Program-made: the position numbers and the translations under genes
Shown: piece after piece, positions 1 to 7,710 of the stretch
How the letters are laid out: every line of letters begins with the position of its first letter
Numbering within the stretch: position 1 is the stretch's first letter
Notes under the pieces: model-generated
The model's database searches: none
What the model saw: the letters and a program-made list of their open reading frames with translations, nothing else
What the model was told of the DNA's origin: nothing
DNA from: Stentor coeruleus
Taxonomy: Eukaryota > Ciliophora > Heterotrichea > Heterotrichida > Stentoridae
Length of the DNA stretch: 39,519 bases
Assembly: GCA_001970955.1 (NCBI GenBank)
Contig: MPUH01000701.1
Location: 1-39,519, forward strand
Direction: 5' to 3'

Positions 1-111
1 TTTGTTTTCTATTAAAAATCTTGGGATTTTAGACTTCTTTTTATATCAAAAAACAAACTAAACACGGCAAATTTTTTGTTTTCTATTAAAAATCTTGGGA
101 TTTTAGACTTC
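1..111. repeat. 37-bp direct repeat, offset 74 bp
   Basis: Bases 1-37 recur exactly at 75-111, separated by 37 bp of unrelated sequence (38-74). The first copy starts at the window edge, so the repeat may extend further left. The 74-bp offset is the same as in three other repeats within the next 1 kb, which suggests a common, probably assembly-related, cause. Confidence 0.85.
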
Positions 112-127
112 CAATATAATAATATAG

Positions 128-721
128 AAAAATAGACAAGGTTATTCTGTGACGATAAAAGGACTTTTTTCTAGAGTTACTAATTTAGATCATAAAGATA
201 TGCAAAATTTATCAAGTTTTAAGCAAATTGGTTTTTCTGAAGATAATGATGGGGACAATGGGAGAAGGAAAGAAAAAAGTATTTATCAAGTTTTAAGGGT
301 TGTTACAAAAGATGATGAGAGGAAAATTGTTGTAAGCAGCGATAATTATAGGAAAGTTACTAAAGGAGCTTATGAAAGAAGTAATTCTATAGAGGGAAAA
401 TTGTTGTAAGCAGCGATAATTATAGGAAAGTTACTAAAGGAGCTTATGAAAGAAGTAATTCTATAGAGGCTCGTTCGGGATCAGGGAATTCAGGAACACA
501 GAAAAGTACAAATTGTAGTTCCGCATAAAAATCATAAAGGTATTGTTGTGAGTAAAAACAGCACAAGTAAAATGCGGTTTAAGGTTTTTGGAGACCCTTT
601 GTCTGCAATGATGATTGGCCCACCTGCTGTAAAAAATATATTTAAGCAGACGTCTAATGGAAAAAATTTCTCAATTGATCTTTCGAAAATCAGGAACTCA
701 AAAATCAGGAAAAGTCCATAA
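128..721 (+). pseudogene. broken ORF, hypothetical protein interrupted by a 74-bp duplication
   Basis: The frame is open from 128, just after a TAG at 125-127, and contains no ATG before position 200. It reads to a TAA at 407-409 inside the second copy of a 74-bp tandem duplication (321-394/395-468). Coding-like sequence resumes at 467 in a frame that starts RLVRDQGIQEHRKVQIVVPH and runs to TAA at 719-721. Removing one 74-bp copy does not by itself restore the frame: one more base change, or a 16-nt intron that I could not find, is needed. The N-terminal part is acidic then basic, and the C-terminal part is basic (ends SKIRKSP). I do not recognise the family. Either a real gene damaged by misassembly or a decaying gene; the surrounding repeats favour misassembly. 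Confidence 0.45.
321..468. repeat. perfect 74-bp tandem duplication
   Basis: Positions 321-394 and 395-468 are identical, head to tail, with no N between them. Seventy-four is not a multiple of three, so the duplication shifts the reading frame of the ORF it sits in. Probably an unmerged contig overlap. Confidence 0.9.
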
Positions 722-827
722 GATTTTATATTAATATTTTTATAGAAATACTTCTTTCGAAAATCAGGAACTCAAAAATCAGGAAAAGTCCATAAGATTT
801 TATATTAATATTTTTATAGAAATACTT
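680..827. repeat. perfect 74-bp tandem duplication
   Basis: Positions 680-753 are repeated exactly at 754-827. The unit holds the end of the broken upstream ORF, including its TAA at 719-721, so the second copy is non-coding. Same unit length as the duplication at 321-468. Confidence 0.9.
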
Positions 828-948
828 AGAATCATTTCCAACTTTTTTCCTTATATCAAAATTTATATTTATATAATAACCCTTACAATATAATAGCCAT
901 TTAAATATCTAAACTAAACCAAATTATAAATCTACATAATTAACTCAG

Positions 949-1039
949 CCTTAAGTTTTTCAAGACTCTTTGAAATATTCAACTGCCGAACCATAATATC
1001 TTGTTTTTCCATCTTAAAACTCCCTTAAGTTTTTCAAGA
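949..1039. repeat. 17-bp direct repeat, offset 74 bp
   Basis: CCTTAAGTTTTTCAAGA occurs at 949-965 and again at 1023-1039, again with a 74-bp offset but with unrelated sequence between. On the minus strand a 26-codon reading frame (starting MEKQDIMV) lies between the copies, immediately downstream of and in frame with the stop of the 1034-1591 gene. Confidence 0.7.
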
Positions 1040-1591
1040 TTCAGGAGTATTATAAACAGGCAAACTTTCCCATATCCCTTTTTTTCTTGGAACTACTAAA
1101 CTAGCCTTTCTCGCAATTGGACTATGAGTTTTTTGCTTATTCGCTTTAGCCCTTTCAGTTGGTGTAAGTGATCGATTTACATTAGTTGAAGGTAAAACAT
1201 TTGAAAAAGTCAACAAAGTTTTATTTGAAAACGATTTTTTTATCCACTTTTCTTGTAAATTGTATTGTCCTACAGGTGGAATATCGCCTTTGTATTTTTG
1301 AGACAAAAGTTTTTTTCTTGTTTTTATGTTGGCTTTTAATAACCAAGATTTTCTTTCAGGTTTGTTTGATTGAGATTTTATTTTTGCTTTGGTTACTTTG
1401 GTTTTAAGGTCATAGAGTAGTCTACCTATTGAGTCTCGTTCTCTAATAAATGGGATGAATTTTTGGTTCGCTGAGAATTTTGATGGGATTTGGCCTATTT
1501 GGTCTTCAAGAATTTTTGTTATGTTTAGTACGCTTGAATCGTTAGTTGGTGAAGTAGCTTTAGGTCGCAATCTTTTGGGAAACTGGAACAT
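1034..1591 (-). CDS. hypothetical basic protein with one PG-rich-like motif
   Basis: A 185-residue protein starting at an ATG in MFQFPKRLRPKAT and ending NTPES with a TGA stop. It is rich in Lys and Ser, without membrane segments or a signal peptide. Near residue 107 it carries GDIPPVGQYN, which resembles a single sperm-tail PG-rich (STPGR/SHIPPO) repeat found in ciliary and microtubule-associated proteins; one motif is not enough to assign the family. A short in-frame extension (MEKQDIMVRQLN...) lies beyond the stop but no 15-nt intron joins it, so the 3' end may be affected by the 74-bp-offset repeat. The 5' flank is G-poor on the sense strand, as for other genes here, which supports transcription in this direction. 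Confidence 0.6.
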   Translation of the reverse strand: MFQFPKRLRPKATSPTNDSSVLNITKILEDQIGQIPSKFSANQKFIPFIRERDSIGRLLYDLKTKVTKAKIKSQSNKPERKSWLLKANIKTRKKLLSQKYKGDIPPVGQYNLQEKWIKKSFSNKTLLTFSNVLPSTNVNRSLTPTERAKANKQKTHSPIARKASLVVPRKKGIWESLPVYNTPES

Positions 1592-2172
1592 TTTTTTTTA
1601 TGATAATTTTATGATGAGTTTATAATGATAGAAATTTATGTTTTAGTTCTAGCTTAGGATAGAGGTTGGAGGTTTTAGTTTGTAGTTTTGAGGCTTTTTA
1701 TTTTTATTTTGAAAAAGAGGTTGTAGAGGATGCTATTTTAGATTTTTGGATGAAAGGAATTTGATAGAATGAGTAATTTATTATGGGTTTTAAGTGAAAA
1801 TAGGATTTTTTTCCAAAGCTTAACCGATTCTTATTCAGGATATATTACTAATTTCTAATATATTTCCCCATAGATCAAGCTATTATTTTAAAAAATCTAT
1901 TAAGAATTTTCATCAACAGTTAAAAACCAATTCAAAATAAATCGCAATAAATCACATAAATCTATAAGTTCCTATCTTCGCAATCCATCAATTCATTCCT
2001 AAATTTAAAAATTTTACCAAATCTCCCTCAAACTTACAACCAAAAAATCCTCCAAACTAAAAACCCCCAAACTTATCCAAATCCTATTCCAAAAAACCTA
2101 AACCTCTACACATCTTTTCATCTATCTTCAAATATAAAAAATACAACAAAAGTATATATTAATAATTTACAA
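1592..2172. promoter_or_regulatory. divergent intergenic region with strand-skew flip
   Basis: Lies between the minus gene at 1034-1591 and the plus-strand EF-hand pseudogene. The + strand is G-rich and almost C-free up to about 1800, then becomes C-rich and almost G-free to 2172. This is the same flip seen in other head-to-head intervals of the window. No recognisable promoter motif, RNA gene or ORF was found. Confidence 0.5.
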
Positions 2173-2496
2173 ATGGATGAAACCAATCCAAAATCCCCTT
2201 TATCTCAAAGTAACAAAGACCTTGCCTCTAATATATTTCGGGCAATGGATATAACGGTGATTCTCAAATAAGCATTCAAGAAGCTCAAAACTAGTGGAAA
2301 AATCGTTTTGCAAACATAAACACAAGATCATTCTTTGAAACAGTAAATCTAGATGGTAACAAAGAAATCAACTTTAATGAATGAATTTTTTTTGGAAAAA
2401 AGTTAAAAATAATGGTTATTCAAATGATGATATCCAAGAAGAGCTAGAAAATCTACAAGATAAAGGATATGGGTAAAATTTGAGGTTAACAAATAA
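2173..2496 (+). pseudogene. decayed EF-hand protein pseudogene
   Basis: The sequence starts with an ATG (MDETNPKSPLSQSNKDLA) and encodes two recognisable EF-hand loops. Loop 1, near 2245-2285, reads D-I-N-G-D-S-Q-I-S-I-Q-E if one lost A is assumed in ATAACGG (2251-2257). Loop 2 reads N-L-D-G-N-K-E-I-N-F-N-E. The reading is broken by a TAG at 2292-2294, a TGA at 2382-2384 where a Trp is expected right after loop 2, a frame change in the T8 run at 2386-2393, and another near 2468 before WVKFEVNK and a TAA at 2494-2496. At least five lesions, none matching a 15-nt intron, indicate a genuine pseudogene rather than a sequencing slip. Its functional ancestor would have been a small calcium-binding protein of about 105 residues. 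Confidence 0.75.
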
Positions 2497-2581
2497 GTAA
2501 ATTTTTTTTGTCTTTTATATGTTTATAGATAGGGTATTTTTAGATATAATAAAGGTAAAGGTTTTAGGGATTATAATAAAT

Positions 2582-2797
2582 ATGAAGATATTGATGATGT
2601 TGTTATGGATTTTAGGAACTCTGGCTGCTGATAGTGATACATCGGATAATATACCAATTAGTCCTTCAGCTTTGTCTGGGATTCTGATTTCACTTATGCT
2701 GACTGTCTTTTTGTTTGTAGGACTGTCGTCGTTGAACAATATTAATGGGCCAGCAACTTATTCTACGGTACCTTTGCTTGTTGGGAAAGAAAGATAA
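2582..2797 (+). CDS. very small type-I membrane protein (signal peptide + one TM), possibly Ac45/VOA1-like
   Basis: I chose the ATG at 2582, giving 71 residues starting MKILMMLLWILGTLA, a good signal peptide with likely cleavage before ADSD. The frame is open up to an ATG at 2519, but that part has G/T-rich 3'-flank composition and would bury the signal peptide. After a short luminal segment comes one membrane helix (GILISLMLTVFLFVGLSS), then a short tail with N-I-N-G-P and ending LLVGKER. The arrangement P-x3-L-x-G-I-L, helix, NI-x2-P and terminal GKE resembles the TM/tail region of V-ATPase accessory subunit Ac45/VOA1; this is inference from pattern, not a firm family call. The + strand downstream is C-poor, as expected for a plus-strand 3' flank. 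Confidence 0.5.
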   Translation: MKILMMLLWILGTLAADSDTSDNIPISPSALSGILISLMLTVFLFVGLSSLNNINGPATYSTVPLLVGKER

Positions 2798-3363
2798 TTT
2801 TATTTAGCTAAGTAAGTATGAAAATCGATGGGTTTTATGAGATTTTTGAGGGTTAAAGGATGGAAAAGATTTAAAGAAGTTGGATTATGAGATTTTATAT
2901 AGGAAAGAGGGTTGTTGAGGTTAAAGGTAAACTTTTGATTTGAAGATTAGGTTGTGTGCTTATAGTATGGGAAATATGGGCTGAAGGATGAGATGGGGTT
3001 TTAAAGTTACAAGATGCGGATTTGAGAGGAAAAATCATTTTTCTAGTAATTATTTCAATGTAGTGAAAACCTGTAAGAATAAGATNAAGATGCGGATTTG
3101 AGAGGAAAAATCATTTTTCTAGTAATTATTTCAATGTAGTGAAAACCTGTAAGAATAAGATGTTACGTAAGATTTATAATAAGATAATATTCCTTTATCT
3201 TGTAATTTTATACAAAATCCTTTTGTCATAAATCTTTTATGTACAATTAAGTATTTGAGTTTTTTATTCTTTTATTATTTCCTAAAAGACTACATTTTAA
3301 GTAGATTCTATCTATCTAACTTTTATATAAAAATAACTCCGCATATTTATTCATTTTTTTATC
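2798..3363. other. convergent intergenic region
   Basis: No gene seen. The left part is G-rich and C-poor on the + strand (3' flank of the plus gene); the right part becomes C-richer (3' flank of the minus gene at 3364-3840). It contains a 75-bp duplication around a single N. Confidence 0.5.
3011..3161. repeat. 75-bp duplication flanking a single N
   Basis: Positions 3011-3085 and 3087-3161 are identical, with one N at 3086. This is the expected picture when a scaffolder places two contigs end to end although their ends overlap, so the second copy is probably not in the genome. Confidence 0.95.
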
Positions 3364-3840
3364 CTATGATTCTGATTTATTTACTTCTTCATCTTTCTTC
3401 TCAGGTTTGGTATAATTTTCAAACCTCGGGACATATTTAAGTTTAAGATGAGTTTTAACTCTAAACCCATATGTCATAGCAGGTATAAAACAACCTAAAG
3501 CCCAAATCGGTCCAAATATAGAAAAAAAAGCATATTTTTTAAAATTCCCAATATTAAAAGACTGTATTTTTTTCGAACTTTGCAAAAAGTATATAAATGA
3601 TCCAAAACCTATACTCCCAAATACGATATTTTTACGTAGATTATATACTGATTTGTTCATTAGATATAAATCATGATCATCCCATATAGAAGAATTGTCA
3701 TAGAAAAGTAAACTCAGTTTATCGATTTTGTTATACGCAAGGATCATTGGGTTGTCTGGTTCTAGATCTTCAAGCTTTTTATTCATGGATTCCAATTTAT
3801 CTATTGCCTCTTCTAGTGAGATTAGTTCAAACTTTTCCAT
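3364..3840 (-). CDS. hypothetical protein with two membrane segments
   Basis: A 158-residue protein starting MEKFELISLEEAIDKLES. The N-terminal 35 residues are acidic and helical, possibly a short coiled coil. Two hydrophobic stretches follow at about residues 72-87 (NIVFGSIGFGSFIYFL) and 103-126 (KYAFFSIFGPIWALGCFIPAM), then a charged lysine/glutamate-rich tail ending KDEEVNKSES. The layout is that of a small hairpin-type membrane protein. I do not recognise the family. The start is supported by the sharp compositional change just upstream: the + strand beyond 3841 is G-rich, i.e. G-poor on the sense strand. Confidence 0.65.
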   Translation of the reverse strand: MEKFELISLEEAIDKLESMNKKLEDLEPDNPMILAYNKIDKLSLLFYDNSSIWDDHDLYLMNKSVYNLRKNIVFGSIGFGSFIYFLQSSKKIQSFNIGNFKKYAFFSIFGPIWALGCFIPAMTYGFRVKTHLKLKYVPRFENYTKPEKKDEEVNKSES

Positions 3841-4909
3841 ATTGGTTTATATTTTTTGCATTTAATATTATTTTTCTTAAAAGAATTTGGTAATGGGGAT
3901 ATTTTTTGATAAGGTTTTTTGTTTTTTATTGGATTTAGCAGGAGGTTTAAAGGATTTTATGATAAGATAAGCGATTAGTAAAGTTGTATATTTGATTTAA
4001 TATTTTATTTAGAAAATTGTATTATAATGTAAATTATGAGTAAGTGGGAATATTGATAGTGAGGGTGATTTTATTGAAGGATGATATTTTGCAAATTTAT
4101 GTATATATTATGTTGAGTGAAAATTTTAACCAATGATGGTATTTATTTTATGATGTTTTTTATTATATATAATGCAAGATTAAATTTATAGGCTATATAA
4201 TATAATTTCTATACTGATATTTCTTATTTGTCTATTAGGAGAAGTCATAACTCAAGTATTACTTATGATAAGAATAGTTTTTGATGAAATTTGATTGGAA
4301 TTATACGTTTTTATTATACAATACAAATATTGACTAGTATTAAAATGATGCTGTAGTTAGGATTTTATTTTTATTAAGGAACCTTAGGACAATTTTACAT
4401 ATTTTTAAAGCTGATACTATTAACTATATTTGAAAATTTAAGACCATTTTTTATTATATTATTCTTACTTTAATGAGTATAGTTTCTATGCTATACTAAC
4501 TATCCCTATCACACCCTCCAACTTTCTTAGATATAAAAAAAATAAACAAACCCCATTAAATAAAATCCAATATTTTTTTTACAACATCTCAAATCCATAT
4601 CAAACTCCCTTTCTTCTTTAATTAAAACCATCCTCAATCTACACACTTCCAAAAACTCTCCATAAAGATAACTAAATCTCAGCCAAAAACCCTTAAAAAC
4701 CTCTCAACCTTCTCCATCATTTCTCATTAAATAAATCATCAAATCTTCCCTTATTCTTTACTTAAAACTTATTTAAACCAATATTATTTCTCTTAAAAAC
4801 CTCATATCTACCCTAACTTAATCAATCTCCATCTTCAAATCACATATCCCAAAAAACTACCCAGCATTTTCTTCTATCATTCAACTTCAAATAATACAAA
4901 AATAAAACT
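3841..4909. promoter_or_regulatory. 1.07-kb divergent intergenic region
   Basis: Separates the minus gene ending at 3840 from the plus gene starting at 4910. The + strand is G-rich to about 4450, then C-rich and nearly G-free from about 4500 to the start codon. No ORF, RNA gene or repeat recognised; both promoters presumably lie here. Confidence 0.5.
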
Positions 4910-6961
4910 ATGGGCTGCTGTCAAACTTCAACCCTTTCAACAAGTGATCAAGTCTGTCTCTATTCTCATAACGACAAAATATCATGTCAAGAATCCGTTT
5001 TTGACTCAATCAACCTAACTGATATTCCGATAAAACCATGTACCAGAATGTCTGAACCTCCACCTCGTATATATTCATCTGAAGATATAACATCATTATA
5101 TTCCTTAGGTAATCGAATTTCTTCAGTTTTTTATGGTGAACGGTACTTTTGTATACATAATCCTTCAGAAAGTGTAAAAGAAATCATTATATTGAAAAAA
5201 CTTGAAATGGCTCCAAGGACTATAGATAAAATACTTAATAGTAGCAATAAAATCCAATGTCAGAACTGTGAAAATCTTGTGAAAATTTTCTATATTGGCG
5301 AAGATGATAAGTGTATAAATATTGTTACTGAAGCTTGTTCGGAGCTGAATTTAGCGGACTTTATAAGAATGAATAAGATACAAAAGACTATGGCGGTTAA
5401 GATTATAGAACAGATGATAAGAGGGATTATGAAATATCATGAATGTGGGATTGTTTTACAGTTTTTAACTGATAGGGAAGTTTTTATGATAAATGGTCAG
5501 GCTAAGATTAGCCCATTAGTACTTTTGAATTCGAGCTCTTTTACTAGGGCTCCTGAAAGCGAAGTTGAGTTTAAAAATGATGTTTGGTCTTTGGGATTGT
5601 TATTTTTACAGATAATCACTTCTATGAGTTATATAAAAAATGTTCAAGATGTAATTATGAGATTGGATAGTCAGGGTTTTGATAAAAAAGATCTTGAATT
5701 AGTTAAAAGTATGTTTTTACCTGTCAAAGAAAGGTGTAGTTTTGCTGATATTTTAGATCATAGTTGGAATAGTGATGGGTATATAAATTGTGGAACTAGT
5801 CCTAAAAAACATGGGATATCAGTGCAAGAGTATTGTTTTGATAAAATACCTGAAGAAATTTCTGATAGTCCTAGTATTGCTAATGAAGAAGAAAGTGATG
5901 ATAATGAAGTTAGCGAGAGGATTGATAGATCTTCAGAAACCAGTAATGATTTTTACCAAAGTAGAGAGTTGTTTGATTCACACAAAAGCGATAATTATGA
6001 GATCGCTGATTGTGATTACACACCTTTAGAATGGCAAGAAGTCGACATAAACTCAAATGGGCGTATAAAAATCTGCGAAATTCTTCAAGAAGAAATGAAG
6101 GAAATATTAGAATCTAGTCCAGATCATGAAGAAAGTTCACTTGAAGAACGGGGCAATTTTACTATAAGCCCAATTGAACCTAATAAAACCCCAGATGATA
6201 ATGCTTTAAGTCGAGTGTTAAATGAAAATCCTTTCTTAATAACAGATAAAAGCATTACCAATTTCACTTTAACTGAATCTCCAATTTTTAATGATGATGA
6301 CACGAAAAATCCTGAAGTCCTAACTTATTCATCTCCAGCACAAATCAATGAAGAATCCAAAGAAATCTCACAAGAACTTGATTCGGAGTATATAAAAATA
6401 CAGCAAAATCAAGCACTTATTATATCGTATGATAACATTTTACAAGATAATAAATATCTACTCCCTGTATCATCATTACTTATTGATGAGGGTATACCAA
6501 CTTCAAGTGGTTTTACAGAAAGTCATTGTAGTAAATCTGCTAATGATAAGAAAAGCTATTCAGAATCAGCTGAAACTTCGCATCAAGAAATTGATGAGTT
6601 TTGTAGTAAAAATCATAGAGATGAAGTTAAAAATTATAAAAGGTCGGCGAGTGTACCTAAGATATTGAATAGGGCAAATAAAGTAGTTTTGGGTGATGAA
6701 AAAATTGTTAAAGAAAATTCTGAAGGGAAAATGAAGTGTTACAATTTTAAAAAAAGGTGTGGAGTTGTTGTTTTGGCTAAGGAGAAAAAGGAAGTTATGC
6801 TATTTGAAGACGATATTGTGTTATCTGGGATTAAAATGCGGGAAATAAAAAATGCTATTGTTCATAAAGAAGATTTACCTTTGAAGTTTTCTGTGGCAGA
6901 GTATGCTAAGAATGGTATTTGTATGCTTAAAGCTGTAGGCATTAGTATTATAGATATATAG
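4910..6961 (+). CDS. N-acylated protein-kinase-fold pseudokinase
   Basis: A 683-residue protein beginning MGCCQTS: Gly2 fits N-myristoylation and Cys3/Cys4 fit palmitoylation, so membrane attachment is likely. A protein-kinase fold spans about residues 57-290. The C-lobe is recognisable by an APE motif at 214-216 and D-V-W-S-x-G (224-229). The catalytic signatures are gone: no glycine-rich loop near 62-75, the HRDxKxxN loop is replaced by LQFLTDREVFM (183-193), and the DFG position reads ISP (about 200-202). It should therefore be unable to phosphorylate and probably acts as a scaffold or allosteric partner. Residues 300-620 are acidic, Ser/Glu-rich and probably disordered; the last 60 residues are again ordered. 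No intron found. Closest families would be CDPK/SNF-like ciliate kinases, but I cannot place it. Confidence 0.8.
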   Translation: MGCCQTSTLSTSDQVCLYSHNDKISCQESVFDSINLTDIPIKPCTRMSEPPPRIYSSEDITSLYSLGNRISSVFYGERYFCIHNPSESVKEIIILKKLEMAPRTIDKILNSSNKIQCQNCENLVKIFYIGEDDKCINIVTEACSELNLADFIRMNKIQKTMAVKIIEQMIRGIMKYHECGIVLQFLTDREVFMINGQAKISPLVLLNSSSFTRAPESEVEFKNDVWSLGLLFLQIITSMSYIKNVQDVIMRLDSQGFDKKDLELVKSMFLPVKERCSFADILDHSWNSDGYINCGTSPKKHGISVQEYCFDKIPEEISDSPSIANEEESDDNEVSERIDRSSETSNDFYQSRELFDSHKSDNYEIADCDYTPLEWQEVDINSNGRIKICEILQEEMKEILESSPDHEESSLEERGNFTISPIEPNKTPDDNALSRVLNENPFLITDKSITNFTLTESPIFNDDDTKNPEVLTYSSPAQINEESKEISQELDSEYIKIQQNQALIISYDNILQDNKYLLPVSSLLIDEGIPTSSGFTESHCSKSANDKKSYSESAETSHQEIDEFCSKNHRDEVKNYKRSASVPKILNRANKVVLGDEKIVKENSEGKMKCYNFKKRCGVVVLAKEKKEVMLFEDDIVLSGIKMREIKNAIVHKEDLPLKFSVAEYAKNGICMLKAVGISIIDI

Positions 6962-7076
6962 ACGATTTTTAAGATAATAGTCAATTTAAGCTACACATGT
7001 AAATACCTATTTCTTCAGAAAATAATAATTTATTTTACTTAATCATAACCTAAATATATATTTATAAGAAACTATT

Positions 7077-7442
7077 ATGAAAAGTGCTCTTGGTCATTAT
7101 CCTAAATCTATATCAACACAAGAAAATCGACAAAAGCCCTCAAGAAAGCTCCTCAAGCCTATCAAATGTCTAGAATTAGTTTTTCAAACCTATAGAAAAT
7201 CTAAATCGAAATCCAAAAATCCTCTTAAAATAAACCCTATAGTTTTTTCCCATAGCAGAGGCAAAGTTGCATTATTCACATCGAATCATTCTCCAAAATT
7301 TAAAACTAGCACAAGCCATAAAAGGTTTGCATCTCTTATTTTATTTACTCCACCTCTGATTGTACCAAAAATTTCATATCCTTATATACATAGAAATAAT
7401 CCAGGATATCTAAACCAAATAATATATGGGAAAATCCTTTGA
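7077..7442 (+). CDS. small basic hypothetical protein
   Basis: A 121-residue ORF starting MKSALGHYPKSISTQENRQK and ending with TGA. It is very basic (Lys/Arg/Ser-rich; KSKSKSKNPLK near residue 65) with a Pro-rich C-terminus and no membrane segment. No family recognised. It lies 115 bp downstream of the pseudokinase gene on the same strand and converges on the CLEC16A-like gene. Its length in this AT-rich DNA and codon use similar to its neighbours support it, but moderately. Confidence 0.5.
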   Translation: MKSALGHYPKSISTQENRQKPSRKLLKPIKCLELVFQTYRKSKSKSKNPLKINPIVFSHSRGKVALFTSNHSPKFKTSTSHKRFASLILFTPPLIVPKISYPYIHRNNPGYLNQIIYGKIL

Positions 7443-7710
7443 TTGTTTGGTTTTTATATATAAGATAATTATATTAGAAATAATATATTGTAATTAATTT
7501 TTAATCTAAGATCAAGTAGGTTTAGATAGATTTTATTTGTGAAGTTATGATTATGATAAATATTTTATATAAAAATAGTTTTGATGATAAATATCAGAAT
7601 TTATTTGTTAATGTTTTATTGTGTTTTAATTTTTAAAGTTTATGATAGTTTATAATATGAATATTAAATATTTGATGTTAATTAAAAATAAACATTATAA
7701 CCGCAACATC

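Noticed and set aside
321..827. Programmed DNA-elimination junction repeats as cause of the 74-bp duplications
   Set aside because: Possible in principle, but similar duplications elsewhere carry an N at the junction and break genes, so assembly overlap is the simpler explanation.
2258..2273. 16-nt GT...AG intron inside the EF-hand pseudogene
   Set aside because: It would remove the core of a good EF-hand loop; the loop reads correctly with a 1-bp loss, so decay explains it better.
2173..2496. TGA read as tryptophan (Blepharisma-like code)
   Set aside because: A TGA sits at a conserved Trp site of the EF-hand remnant, but this sequence has other lesions too, and no intact gene in the window contains an in-frame TGA. 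Genes also end in TGA.
2515..2739. Minus-strand 74-codon ORF
   Set aside because: Antisense shadow of the small membrane-protein gene.
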